From the NCBI RefSeq assembly GCF_048001765.1, contig NZ_CP181447.1, forward strand, positions 248,001-312,000: 64,000 nucleotides of DNA. The letters are read 5' to 3'. Made by a program: the position numbers and the translations under genes. The notes beneath the pieces were generated by a model. That model saw only the letters and a program-made list of their open reading frames with translations. It was not told the origin of the DNA and made no database searches. Below, in pieces: positions 28,154-37,572 of the stretch. Source of the DNA: Bombiscardovia asteroides_K. GTDB lineage: Bacteria; Actinomycetota; Actinomycetes; Actinomycetales; Bifidobacteriaceae. Numbering within the stretch: position 1 is the stretch's first letter; the number at the start of each line of letters is the position of its first letter.

Positions 28154-28170
28154 TCGTCGACATGGAAAAG

Positions 28171-28195
28171 CCCCTGGCCCTGTCAGGGGGTTATT
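28171..28195 (+). terminator. Terminator after the GH67-GH43-MIP operon
   Basis: CCCCTG (28171-28176) pairs with CAGGGG (28184-28189) over a 7-nt loop. It starts 17 bp after the MIP stop and is followed by a weak GTTATT tail. Confidence 0.6.
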
Positions 28196-28235
28196 ACGAC
28201 AGGACCGGGGGTCGAGTTAGTTAGATAGCTCAAGC

Positions 28236-28652
28236 TCAGTAGCTGGCTGAGGTGGGCTCCTGGAAGCGGACTGTCAGCCCGCGGCCGTGGTGAAGGAACA
28301 TCTCCGCACCGTGGCGGTCGACGTCGCGATGGGTGAAGAGCATACGGATGGCGAATGCCGTTTGGGCATCATCGGGCAGGTCCAGGAAGGCCTTATGGGC
28401 ATCCCAGCCATCGGCTGCGACAGCCTTGTTGGGTACGTAGGCATACCCATAGCCGTCCTCGTCCACGTAGCCCAGGAAAGGCAGATCCCATGCCTGGTGG
28501 TAGCTCAACTGATTCTTGTAATCCTCGACCTTCTTGAGGGCTTCGTCGTTGATGCCATACTTGCGGGCGACCTCGTTGGCCTTGGCGGTCTTCGCTGCGG
28601 CATCTTTTCCGAACATGGAAGTATCAACAACAATGACTGTATCGTCTACCAT
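28236..28652 (-). CDS. Small hypothetical protein
   Basis: 138 residues, soluble, with no signal peptide. The N-terminus is MVDDTVIVVDTSMFGKDAAA, then a charged helical stretch with VARKYGINDEAL, and a C-terminal half with DLPDDAQTAFAIRMLFTHRD and RHGAEMFLHHGRG. I do not recognise the family. ATG 28652 has AGAAAGG at six bases, so longer in-frame forms are not used. It stands between the convergent xylan operon and the surface-protein gene, with its own start region. Confidence 0.7.
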   Translation of the reverse strand: MVDDTVIVVDTSMFGKDAAAKTAKANEVARKYGINDEALKKVEDYKNQLSYHQAWDLPFLGYVDEDGYGYAYVPNKAVAADGWDAHKAFLDLPDDAQTAFAIRMLFTHRDVDRHGAEMFLHHGRGLTVRFQEPTSASY

Positions 28653-28888
28653 GACTGACCTTTCTGTGTAACGGCCTGCACGTGTGACAATCGACGTCAT
28701 GACCGTGCAGGGCCATGACCGTTCAGGTGACCGTCCATCGTCGACGGTGACCTCTGGATGCAAGATTCCTTCCACCTGCAAGAATACCAAATTTCGTCTG
28801 CAGATAGGGGCAGGGAACCGTGAGGTTCGCCATAGGCGCCTGTCATCAGAGAAGAAGAGGCCCAGCTATGTTCTCATGCAGGGAACAA

Positions 28889-31800
28889 TCAGCCCAGGTC
28901 GGCATCCTGATCCCTGCGACGTCGAAACAGGCACATCAGTGCCAGGCCTAGTACTGCAGTGCCGACAGTCAGTGCTACAGGCATGACTATGTCTGCGCCG
29001 GAGTTGGCTAGGACTTGGGAATCTTCAGGGGTCTTTACATGGTTATCAGAAGATTGGCTTGCTGGCACCGGTTTTTGGCTGTTGGAACTAGTTTGATCTG
29101 TTTTGCCGGGTGTATTATTAGACTCGGACGGCTTGTTTGGTTCTACCGGCAGATTCGGCTTGTCGTGTCCTCCGGAGTTGTCAGGGTTATCGGGGTTATC
29201 CGGCTTATCAGACTTATCGGGCTGGGCCCGGTAGGTGTTGGTGAAGGTGGGGTTGTTGCCGTCGACGGTGGCTTGGAGCTGGCCCTGCTGGTCGTCGGTG
29301 ACGTGGACGGTGATCTTGGCTTCGTTCGTGTCGTAGGCGATGCCGGGCAGGCTGCCCTGGACCTCGTTCACGGAGTACGTGTACTCGCCGGCCCTATCCA
29401 GGGTCAGGGGCTTGAAGGCGATCTTCCCGTCGGCGTCGTTGGAGGCCTCGTCCAGCTTCCCCTTGTCCTTGTCCTGCAGGCGGAAGGAGAACTCCCCGGC
29501 CTTCAGGCCCCGGCCGTCCAGGTGCTTGACGGCGGTGAGCCTGACCGTGGCGGGCTGGGCCCGGTAGGTGTTGGTGAAGGTGGGGTTGTTGCCGTCGACG
29601 GTGGCTTGGAGCTGGCCCTGCTGGTCGTCGGTGACGTGGACGGTGATCTTGGCTTCGTTCGTGTCGTAGGCGATGCCGGGCAGGCTGCCCTGGACCTCGT
29701 TCACGGAGTACGTGTACTCGCCGGCCCTATCCAGGGTCAGGGGCTTGAAGGCGATCTTCCCGTCGGCGTCGTTGGAGGCCTCGTCCAGCTTCCCCTTGTC
29801 CTTGTCCTGCAGGCGGAAGGAGAACTCCCCGGCCTTCAGGCCCCGGCCGTCCAGGTGCTTGACGGCGGTGAGCCTGACCGTGGCGGGCTGGGCCCGGTAG
29901 GTGTTGGTGAAGGTGGGGTTGTTGCCGTCGACGGTGGCTTGGAGCTGGCCCTGCTGGTCGTCGGTGACGTGGACGGTGATCTTGGCTTCGTTCGTGTCGT
30001 AGGCGATGCCGGGCAGGCTGCCCTGGACCTCGTTCACGGAGTACGTGTACTCGCCGGCCCTATCCAGGGTCAGGGGCTTGAAGGCGATCTTCCCGTCGGC
30101 GTCGTTGGAGGCCTCGTCCAGCTTCCCCTTGTCCTTGTCCTGCAGGCGGAAGGAGAACTCCCCGGCCTTCAGGCCCCGGCCGTCCAGGTGCTTGACGGCG
30201 GTGAGCCTGACCGTGGCGGGCTGGGCCCGGTAGGTGTTGGTGAAGGTGGGGTTGTTGCCGTCGACGGTGGCTTGGAGCTGGCCCTGCTGGTCGTCGGTGA
30301 CGTGGACGGTGATCTTGGCTTCGTTCGTGTCGTAGGCGATGCCGGGCAGGCTGCCCTGGACCTCGTTCACGGAGTACGTGTACTCGCCGGCCCTATCCAG
30401 GGTCAGGGGCTTGAAGGCGATCTTCCCGTCGGCGTCGTTGGAGGCCTCGTCCAGCTTCCCCTTGTCCTTGTCCTGCAGGCGGAAGGAGAACTCCCCGGCC
30501 TTCAGGCCCCGGCCGTCCAGGTGCTTGACGGCGGTGAGCCTGACCGTGGCGGGCTGGGCCCGGTAGGTGTTGGTGAAGGTGGGGTTGTTGCCGTCGACGG
30601 TGGCTTGGAGCTGGCCCTGCTGGTCGTCGGTGACGTGGACGGTGATCTTGGCTTCGTTCGTGTCGTAGGCGATGCCGGGCAGGCTGCCCTGGACCTCGTT
30701 CACGGAGTACGTGTACTCGCCGGCCCTATCCAGGGTCAGGGGCTTGAAGGCGATCTTCCCGTCGGCGTCGTTGGAGGCCTCGTCCAGCTTCCCCTTGTCC
30801 TTGTCCTGCAGGCGGAAGGAGAACTCCCCGGCCTTCAGGCCCCGGCCGTCCAGGTGCTTGACGGCGGTGAGCCTGACCGTGGCGGGCTGGGCCCGGTAGG
30901 TGTTGGTGAAGACCGCCGTGTCTATCTTGCTGCCCTCGCTGTCAGTCCACTGCGCAGTGGCGATACGGTGCAACTGAGCTGCATCGGTTGTCAAAGTGAT
31001 GGTCAGGGTTGCAGTGCTCTGATCATACGTCAGACCAGGAATGGAACCGGTTTCCTGGTGTATACGATACTCGTAGCTGCCATCGTCGGGCAGAGCAGAC
31101 ACGTTGACAGGCACCTGGGTATTTTGGTTGTCGGCGTCTATGGTGATTTGGCCGGGCAACGCTGCGGACGGTGCGCCACGCAGGGGGTCGACAGCCAGTG
31201 TGAAGGAGTCTGAGTTGAGCCAGTTCCTGCCTTGGATCTGTACTTTGACTCCGGCAGACACTTCATTGGTGTCCATTGTTCCTGTCAGGCCGCAGTTGTT
31301 GAAATCCAAGGACTGGCTGGCCGTGTCCACCATATCCTCAGCCTTCTGGAACTCAATATCGTTGATGACGGCACCTTTCATGGTTCCGCCCTCCAGTATG
31401 TCGCTGGCTGAGGAGTTTTCGCTCGGGCTGGCTCCGCTGGCCTTTTGGATTGTTGTAGTCAGGTGGGTCCAGTTCGTGTTCGGAGCAGGGTCGAAGCGCA
31501 GGTGGAATTTCCCTGCCGGTATATTGGTCAGTTCGTACTTGCCCTGGGAATCAGATTTTGTGCTCAGATCATCATGTGGGGTGACGACCGACTTGACGGG
31601 CTTGTCGTCAGTATCGTCGAGCAGGGTCACTTTGACATCTTTAAGCAGAATATCGTCCGAAGAGCGGGTGCCGTCCCCATTGACGTCGTACCATACGATG
31701 CCACTGATGGAACGTTGAACAACCATGGCCTGGGCAGGCATTTGGTTCAGTGCATTGCCCCAGCGATTCCGATAGAGGTCGCCGGAGGAGTTGTTTCCGG

Positions 31801-34800
31801 GATTTATATGGAAAGTAATGTCATAGCGGAATTGGTTGGGCTGCCCATCGATGATGAAGGCCCAGGCGACCACGTTTTCAGGCATTTTCACTTCGCCACT
31901 TGTTGTGTTGAAGTCAGCCTCGTCCCAAGAGAGGTAATCCTGGGATTGTATGGAACTCGTGTCATTCACTCGCCATCGAGAATCTGTGGTGTAACGGATG
32001 GTGATTCCGCTCAGACTAGCCCCCGCCGAAGCTTTTACGTTCATATCGGCAAAAGTAGGTTCCCCGTGGAAGTCGGGTTTGCCGCTTGTCTGTTTGTACG
32101 GCATGATGTCGATGGCATAGTGATGCTGCTTGCCACTGCCCGAGGTGCTGCTCAGCATGTTGGTGAAGCCGATTGGTGCACCGGCTTCATTAGTGTCCTG
32201 TACGGCCGAGGTGGAAAGGCTGGTTGTGTTGGTCCGCCAAGCGTGGATGGTGAAGGAATCGGCAGTCTTCAAGTATGTGTTGGGCTGGGACATATTCTGT
32301 TTTGACTGAACTGTGGCAGAGGTCGTCAGGTCTTCGTTGGAACCGATGTCTTTGCTGGGGTCAGTCAGGTCACCCAGGGAGGTGGAGAAGTGGATGACGC
32401 GGTTATTGCCGTCCACAGGGATGTTGGTCAGTGTCCAGGACAGAGTGGTGATTCCGGTTACGGGGTCCGTGCTCACTGATGGCTCACAGGCGGTTCCGCC
32501 CTCTATGTGGCCCATCTCAGGCGTGGCTTCCGTATATGTGCCGCCCAATCGGGCGCTGCCGGGGATGTAGTGGAGCTTTGCCGGTAGTTTGTCGGTGATG
32601 TAGAGTTCGGTTTGGGCGCCCTTGTTGGCTTGGGAAGCTGAAGTGCCGGTGTTGATGGTTAGTCGCCAATCAACGAACCGTTGATCGCTGTCTAAGTCAA
32701 AGTATTCTTTGGGTTTGGAATTGGTGCTTGTTTGTGCTACGGCGTTGGAGATGGTGTTGGTTTCGCCGGCTACATAGAGGCTGTCCCCGTGCTCATTGCC
32801 GCCGGTGTCTCCGCCCAGGTAGCCGTTTATTTGGTCATAGCTGGCCTTGGTATAGCCTCCGGCGGATGTGGCTAAGACGGGAGATTCGATTTTAGCCAGC
32901 TCGTAGGGGTTCTGTTTCTTGGCCCAGTCCTCCCATTCCTGATCGCTGGAGTTCTCGGGGCTCAGCCCGGCCATAGCTGCTAATTGGCTGCGGGTGAAGG
33001 TGCGCGAAACTGATGTCAGCTGGGCTACAGAACCTACTTTGGCGTCGGGGAGGACGTTGATCACAAATCCGCCGAAGCCGAATCGGGAATTCACTTCGGC
33101 AACGTTGGTGGGCGCGGCAGTGCGCCCGCCCAGCAGCATGCCTACAACCGTGCCATGCTTCTTTGCTTCCTCCTGTGTGCTATAAAAGTTCAGATCCTCT
33201 ATGTCGGCATTGGCTTGCTCAGTGTCGTTTTTCCAGTCCTTTCCGTCGGGTTTGGTGGCGTACATGACCAGGTCCTGTAACGGGTTTTGAATGCTCGTTG
33301 GCTGGTATTTATCGTAGTTGCCGTTCTGCCAGATGCCACTGACCCAGGGAAGATCCAGGCCGTCGGAGTCAGCAGGCAGCCCAACTACCTTTGGGTCGAT
33401 CTTGACCAAGGACATCCCCAGCAGAGGTAGATCAGCCTTGCTGGTTTTGAAGTTAAAACCGGCCGTTACCCGCACTTTGGTCCCTGCGACTGCTGAGTCG
33501 GTCCCCCGTAGATTGTCAGGAGCAGTCCACCACCCGCAGTCCACGCCGTCATCAAAAAAGTTAGGAGCCGTCATGCAACTGTACTGAATGATGTTGCTGA
33601 TGCCTGCCTTTATTGTGTTGGAGCCTAGCGCGAAGATGACGTTGTGCCACATGTCATCGGACTGGTCGGCTTGGTTTGACGTGTCCGTGGGGCCGGTGGC
33701 AGAGGGTAAAGACTGGTTTGATAGCGATTTCGCACTCATGTTGCCGTCGTCGACCTTGCTCTGCAGGCTGAGACCGGTCTGTCCATAGTAGTTGGCCACG
33801 TCCTTGCCGTCGACAGTGGAGGGGTTGAAGACATATAGGTAACCAGTGGAGATTTCGGCCACTTCCTGTCGCGTGCAGTCAGTCGAGGCCAGGGCAGTCG
33901 TGCACTCGGCGTCTGGTGCATAGGTGTGTCCCAGGTAGGGGAAGGGGTCGTTGGTTTTATAGTCCTTCAAAGTCAGGTCCAGCTTGAGTCCCTGGCTGTT
34001 GCGCTGTTCAGCCACGGTGTATTGACCATTGCCTTGGACTTGGTCCTTCCCAGCCGTGCCACCCGTGGATCGGGCATAGCCATAGTTGCTGAGAGTGGGT
34101 CTCCAGCCCTGATCGCCGGTGTTGCGCCCGCTGTTGTTGAAGTCGCCGTCGATGGTGCCGATGTCCCAGAAGTAGGGTTGCAGATCCTCTATCTTCGGGT
34201 AGGCATCTCCACCAGCGGTTTGCCACAAATTGCTCAGTGACAGGGAAAAGGTAATGGGGCCAATGGGAACCTCCAGACCCTTGAGACCCTTGGTTCGATC
34301 GGGCCAACGCATGTCAACGGCCCAGTTGAACTTGCTGATGATCCCCTTGCGCTTACCCAGCTCATGGTTGGGGTAATTGCTGGCGGCTGGGGTGTTGAAG
34401 TCGAATATTTGGTTGCCGGAGCCTTCATTGGTTCCGCCAGTGATTCGCAGGTTCAGATTAAGCTTGGCCGATACGGTGACCGGCTCGGACGTAGCCGAAG
34501 CAGGATCGGTCTTGGTGGTGGTATCCGGAGCGCCCCAGGCCTGGATCTCGGGGGCGAATTTGCTGCCATTGGGCATGCTTCGGACCCGGAGGACCAAAGT
34601 GACGCTGGAGGATCCCGGAATAACGGTGGACAAATTCTCTGTGGAGGTGAGTAGCCTGTAAACGGTTAGCACCTGTGTCGGATGACCGTCGATGGTCTCT
34701 GTAGTTTGCTTTGGCCGGTATCCCTGCGTAGTGTCCACCCAGCCCATGGAATCCACATCAAAGGTGACCTGGTCCTCAGGCTGGTTCAGTTTGAATTGGA

Positions 34801-35338
34801 AGCCTATTCGGCCCCGGCGATAACTGGTCGTCTCGCTGCGGGTATTTACGGCAAAAGAGTAGGTGTAGGACACCTTATCGAAAGTGCGCACTATGTCATT
34901 GTCTGCATCGTGGTCGTCGCCGGGGCTGTTGTCGTTGTCGAAAGGAGCCGTGCCGGTGGAGCGGGATGCCTGGGATAGTGTGGTGACCACGGCGTCGTCG
35001 GTGTCCAGCATCTCCTTGATTGCCGATTTGGAGGTCGGCCTTCTGCTGGGTTGTATGGGCGCGGCCTGGTTCGGGGGGGTCGACTTCGACTTCTGAGTGG
35101 TTTGCGCTGCCCCGGACGTGGCAGTGTCTAACTGTGGAGTCAAGGTTTTGGTCGACGTGGATGACACCTGGTTTGTCCCAGTCGCCTGTTGTGCATGTGT
35201 CGTTGTAGATGTTGATGTGGAGGTGGTGGTCTGGGCATCAGCTGTCTGCCCACCATCGGCTATGGCCATGGTGGGTATCAACATGGCCATAGCCATCAGG
35301 CCAGCCAGCACTTTTCCACTCAAATTACCCTTTGCCAC
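28889..35338 (-). CDS. Giant cell-wall-anchored surface protein with tandem pilin-like repeats
   Basis: 2149 residues. An N-terminal signal peptide (about 1-28) is followed by a Thr/Ser/Gln-rich linker, a long adhesin-like region with no clear enzyme motif, an SdrD/Cna-B-like domain (SISGIVWYDVNGDGT, about 1215-1290), one diverged and then five identical 111-residue Spy0128-type domains (about 1486-2041), a Pro/Asp/Asn/Lys linker, and a sorting signal (LANSGAD, hydrophobic helix, FRRRRDQ). Each repeat keeps a Lys (TAVKHLDG), a Glu (YSVNEVQG) and an Asn (FTNTY) that could form an intramolecular isopeptide bond. GTG 35338 follows AAGGAG. It probably acts in adhesion. LANSG departs from LPXTG, and no sortase lies nearby. 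Confidence 0.9.
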   Translation of the reverse strand: MAKGNLSGKVLAGLMAMAMLIPTMAIADGGQTADAQTTTSTSTSTTTHAQQATGTNQVSSTSTKTLTPQLDTATSGAAQTTQKSKSTPPNQAAPIQPSRRPTSKSAIKEMLDTDDAVVTTLSQASRSTGTAPFDNDNSPGDDHDADNDIVRTFDKVSYTYSFAVNTRSETTSYRRGRIGFQFKLNQPEDQVTFDVDSMGWVDTTQGYRPKQTTETIDGHPTQVLTVYRLLTSTENLSTVIPGSSSVTLVLRVRSMPNGSKFAPEIQAWGAPDTTTKTDPASATSEPVTVSAKLNLNLRITGGTNEGSGNQIFDFNTPAASNYPNHELGKRKGIISKFNWAVDMRWPDRTKGLKGLEVPIGPITFSLSLSNLWQTAGGDAYPKIEDLQPYFWDIGTIDGDFNNSGRNTGDQGWRPTLSNYGYARSTGGTAGKDQVQGNGQYTVAEQRNSQGLKLDLTLKDYKTNDPFPYLGHTYAPDAECTTALASTDCTRQEVAEISTGYLYVFNPSTVDGKDVANYYGQTGLSLQSKVDDGNMSAKSLSNQSLPSATGPTDTSNQADQSDDMWHNVIFALGSNTIKAGISNIIQYSCMTAPNFFDDGVDCGWWTAPDNLRGTDSAVAGTKVRVTAGFNFKTSKADLPLLGMSLVKIDPKVVGLPADSDGLDLPWVSGIWQNGNYDKYQPTSIQNPLQDLVMYATKPDGKDWKNDTEQANADIEDLNFYSTQEEAKKHGTVVGMLLGGRTAAPTNVAEVNSRFGFGGFVINVLPDAKVGSVAQLTSVSRTFTRSQLAAMAGLSPENSSDQEWEDWAKKQNPYELAKIESPVLATSAGGYTKASYDQINGYLGGDTGGNEHGDSLYVAGETNTISNAVAQTSTNSKPKEYFDLDSDQRFVDWRLTINTGTSASQANKGAQTELYITDKLPAKLHYIPGSARLGGTYTEATPEMGHIEGGTACEPSVSTDPVTGITTLSWTLTNIPVDGNNRVIHFSTSLGDLTDPSKDIGSNEDLTTSATVQSKQNMSQPNTYLKTADSFTIHAWRTNTTSLSTSAVQDTNEAGAPIGFTNMLSSTSGSGKQHHYAIDIMPYKQTSGKPDFHGEPTFADMNVKASAGASLSGITIRYTTDSRWRVNDTSSIQSQDYLSWDEADFNTTSGEVKMPENVVAWAFIIDGQPNQFRYDITFHINPGNNSSGDLYRNRWGNALNQMPAQAMVVQRSISGIVWYDVNGDGTRSSDDILLKDVKVTLLDDTDDKPVKSVVTPHDDLSTKSDSQGKYELTNIPAGKFHLRFDPAPNTNWTHLTTTIQKASGASPSENSSASDILEGGTMKGAVINDIEFQKAEDMVDTASQSLDFNNCGLTGTMDTNEVSAGVKVQIQGRNWLNSDSFTLAVDPLRGAPSAALPGQITIDADNQNTQVPVNVSALPDDGSYEYRIHQETGSIPGLTYDQSTATLTITLTTDAAQLHRIATAQWTDSEGSKIDTAVFTNTYRAQPATVRLTAVKHLDGRGLKAGEFSFRLQDKDKGKLDEASNDADGKIAFKPLTLDRAGEYTYSVNEVQGSLPGIAYDTNEAKITVHVTDDQQGQLQATVDGNNPTFTNTYRAQPATVRLTAVKHLDGRGLKAGEFSFRLQDKDKGKLDEASNDADGKIAFKPLTLDRAGEYTYSVNEVQGSLPGIAYDTNEAKITVHVTDDQQGQLQATVDGNNPTFTNTYRAQPATVRLTAVKHLDGRGLKAGEFSFRLQDKDKGKLDEASNDADGKIAFKPLTLDRAGEYTYSVNEVQGSLPGIAYDTNEAKITVHVTDDQQGQLQATVDGNNPTFTNTYRAQPATVRLTAVKHLDGRGLKAGEFSFRLQDKDKGKLDEASNDADGKIAFKPLTLDRAGEYTYSVNEVQGSLPGIAYDTNEAKITVHVTDDQQGQLQATVDGNNPTFTNTYRAQPATVRLTAVKHLDGRGLKAGEFSFRLQDKDKGKLDEASNDADGKIAFKPLTLDRAGEYTYSVNEVQGSLPGIAYDTNEAKITVHVTDDQQGQLQATVDGNNPTFTNTYRAQPDKSDKPDNPDNPDNSGGHDKPNLPVEPNKPSESNNTPGKTDQTSSNSQKPVPASQSSDNHVKTPEDSQVLANSGADIVMPVALTVGTAVLGLALMCLFRRRRDQDADLG
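29218..30911 (-). repeat. Five 333-bp tandem repeats plus a 29-bp partial copy
   Basis: Copies at 29218-29550, 29551-29883, 29884-30216, 30217-30549 and 30550-30882, followed by a partial unit 30883-30911. As far as I can read, the five are identical at DNA level, including synonymous positions. Each encodes one 111-residue pilin-like domain in frame. GC is higher than in the rest of the gene. Confidence 0.95.
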
Positions 35339-35542
35339 GTTTCTCCTTTTGAGCGCCGACGACCGCCTAGGGCGTCGGGCCGGGCATCCCCTTCAGGTCA
35401 TCCGGTCGACTGTCTACGATGGTTCTCGAGTCATTCGATACTAGTTTTACAGAACAGTATACAAAGTTATTGGTTATAATTCCGCTATTAATATGCGCCT
35501 CCGGAGAAAAGGGCCAACCATGGACATAACAGGGAGGTCTGC

Positions 35543-36793
35543 ATGAGTGAACGGGATCATCATGAGCTATCGGTTACCGATTTTCCGGGTCACGGAATGC
35601 GGGAGCGGTTGGCTGTCTACGGGTTCTTCATCATCATGGGCATCGGTACTTCGGCCTGGATTTCTCGACTGCCAACAGTCAAGGCCAGCCTTGGTCTGCA
35701 GCCTTCGGGCCTGGCTCTGATGACCATCCTGGGCGGCTGTGGCGCTCTGGTCGGCATGCTGGTCTCAGGAGTGTTGACTGATCGGCTGGGCGTGCGGCGG
35801 GCCATGCTGCTGGCGGCCTCCACCTGGTGCCTGGGCATGGTAATCGCGGCCTTGGCTGTCACTCTGCAATCAGTGCCTGGGGTGGTTTTGGGTTTGCTCT
35901 TTAACTCGGCTGGGATTAGCCTCTGGGGAACGGTCAACACGGTCGAGGCCGGGGCAGTGGAGCGCTTCTCCTCTCGGTCGATAATGCCGCGCTTCCATGC
36001 TTCGTACAGTCTGGGCATGTTTCTTGCCCTGGGGCTGGGCTCGCTACTGTCTCATCGGGGTGTGGCCATAGGCGTGCACCTGGCTGTCAATGCTTTGATC
36101 AGCCTGGCTCTGGTGGTCGCCTGCGTCCTGCTCTGCCCGGCTCAGCCTCTAGGGGATTACAGGGGCGGCGCTGACGACGAACGTTCGGATCAGCAGGCGG
36201 GATCGGAGCAATCATCCTCCTTGGGCAAGCAGTTGGCTGCTTGGGGCGATGCACTGGTTCTCATGCTTGCCCTGATCAACGTGGCCTTGGAGGCCAGCGA
36301 GGGTGCCGTCAATGACTGGAGCGGAATCGGCCTGGTCGATGCCTTCGGTGTCCCTGAGTCTCAAGCCGGTCTTGCTCCCACGATCTTCGCTGCAACCATG
36401 ATTGTCTCAAGGTTGCTGGGTACGCATCTGATTGAACGACTGGGGAATATGCGCTCGTTGGTCCTGACCCTCCTGGTCTCGGCTCTGGGCATCCTGGTCT
36501 ATGCTCTTTCGCCCTCTTTTGTGTTTAGTCTTGTGGGCACTGGGATCTGGGGTGTCGGAGCTGCTCTGGGCGTGCCCATTGTCACCACTTTGGCAACCAG
36601 GGATCCAGCCGTGGCGGCCCAGCGTGCTTCGGTAATCTCCACTGCCTACTACGGGATTTCCTGGATCATTCCTCCGGCTATCGGATTTTTGGCCGACCAT
36701 ACCGGTGTCAGGCCTGCTCTGCTGCCCTTGGCGTTCTTGCTGGCGGCGGTTACCCTCTTGGTGCCCACGGTGTCCAGGCTCACTCGGGAATGA
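35543..36793 (+). CDS. MFS transporter (YbjJ-like)
   Basis: 416 residues and about 12 hydrophobic segments. The N-terminal motif A region reads GVLTDRLGVRRAML, and the first helix WISRLPTVKASLGL resembles YbjJ-type carriers. A short charged loop (about 205-225) separates the halves. GGGAGG stands five bases before ATG 35543. Substrate unknown (sugar or drug). Divergent from the surface-protein gene; its end overlaps the convergent hypothetical by 14 bp. Confidence 0.85.
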   Translation: MSERDHHELSVTDFPGHGMRERLAVYGFFIIMGIGTSAWISRLPTVKASLGLQPSGLALMTILGGCGALVGMLVSGVLTDRLGVRRAMLLAASTWCLGMVIAALAVTLQSVPGVVLGLLFNSAGISLWGTVNTVEAGAVERFSSRSIMPRFHASYSLGMFLALGLGSLLSHRGVAIGVHLAVNALISLALVVACVLLCPAQPLGDYRGGADDERSDQQAGSEQSSSLGKQLAAWGDALVLMLALINVALEASEGAVNDWSGIGLVDAFGVPESQAGLAPTIFAATMIVSRLLGTHLIERLGNMRSLVLTLLVSALGILVYALSPSFVFSLVGTGIWGVGAALGVPIVTTLATRDPAVAAQRASVISTAYYGISWIIPPAIGFLADHTGVRPALLPLAFLLAAVTLLVPTVSRLTRE

Positions 36794-37484
36794 TGCCCTT
36801 CGGTTTACAAAACTCCGCCAACCGGTCGTCGGGCGAATACAAGAGATGGAGACCGGCAGCATGGTCTTTCGGCAGATACTCGGATTCAAACAGCCGTTCC
36901 CAAATATTGCCGTACACGTCAGTGAATTTTATGGCTACTGCATTCAGTCGGCACCGGTCCTGAGGATCGTTTTTGTCTAAAAAACGGGGGGATTCAAAGA
37001 TGTTCCCAGGGCAGATGGTAGGCAGGCTCCAGGTAAATCGTGAGTCTGGATCCATCGAGATTATCCAATCCGCTGTTGGCAATGTCCGCCAGGCGTGATG
37101 ATGGCCGAATCCAGGGACCCTGTAATAGTTGATCGTATTGTTTGTAAGTTTGATGGGCCGTAAATGGGAATTCTTCAGCAAATCCCAGTGAACCAGAATT
37201 GAAACCTGGCGTATGGTGCCCTCGCTGTGGTTGGTGATGATCAGGTGTTCGTCGCTCCCTTCTTTCTGTTTATCTTTCCAAGATGTCTTGGACTCCCAGA
37301 CATCAACGCGGGAGGCCTGTTTGAGCATGGTCTGGTAAAGGTCATAGCTACGACGTTCATCGTCCTTGGCGAATGTTCTTCTCGTCTGCCGGGCGGAGTA
37401 CACGATGGTCGCAGGAATAGCCACAACTGTGGCTATGGCTGTAGTGGAGTTAATGATGAGATTAATAATGTCGATAATGGGCAT
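36780..37484 (-). CDS. Hypothetical membrane-anchored protein
   Basis: 234 residues. One N-terminal membrane helix (about 5-30, PIIDIINLIINSTTAIATVV) is followed by a short coiled region (ARQTRRTFAKDDERRSYDLYQ) and a soluble beta-rich domain with many Trp, Tyr and His residues. I do not recognise the family. ATG 37484 has GGGGAG at five bases; the longer in-frame start is not needed. GC is below that of the flanking genes, which may indicate acquisition. Confidence 0.65.
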   Translation of the reverse strand: MPIIDIINLIINSTTAIATVVAIPATIVYSARQTRRTFAKDDERRSYDLYQTMLKQASRVDVWESKTSWKDKQKEGSDEHLIITNHSEGTIRQVSILVHWDLLKNSHLRPIKLTNNTINYYRVPGFGHHHAWRTLPTADWIISMDPDSRFTWSLPTICPGNIFESPRFLDKNDPQDRCRLNAVAIKFTDVYGNIWERLFESEYLPKDHAAGLHLLYSPDDRLAEFCKPKGIIPE

Positions 37485-37572
37485 GGACACTCCCCTGAAT
37501 ATCTGCAACATAGTCCCAAGCATGATCGTACATCTTTGCCATAAGTGATCCTATACATTCTAGAGGTGACCA

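Noticed and set aside
29218..30911. Regular direct repeats considered as a CRISPR-like or satellite array
   Set aside because: The 333-bp unit is coding, in frame and without spacers. It is a protein-domain repeat.
29015..31213. A 732-codon open frame on the plus strand over the repeats, with five repeated short frames
   Set aside because: It is antisense to the surface-protein gene and exists because the GC-rich repeats lack stops in that frame. It has no ribosome binding site or family resemblance.
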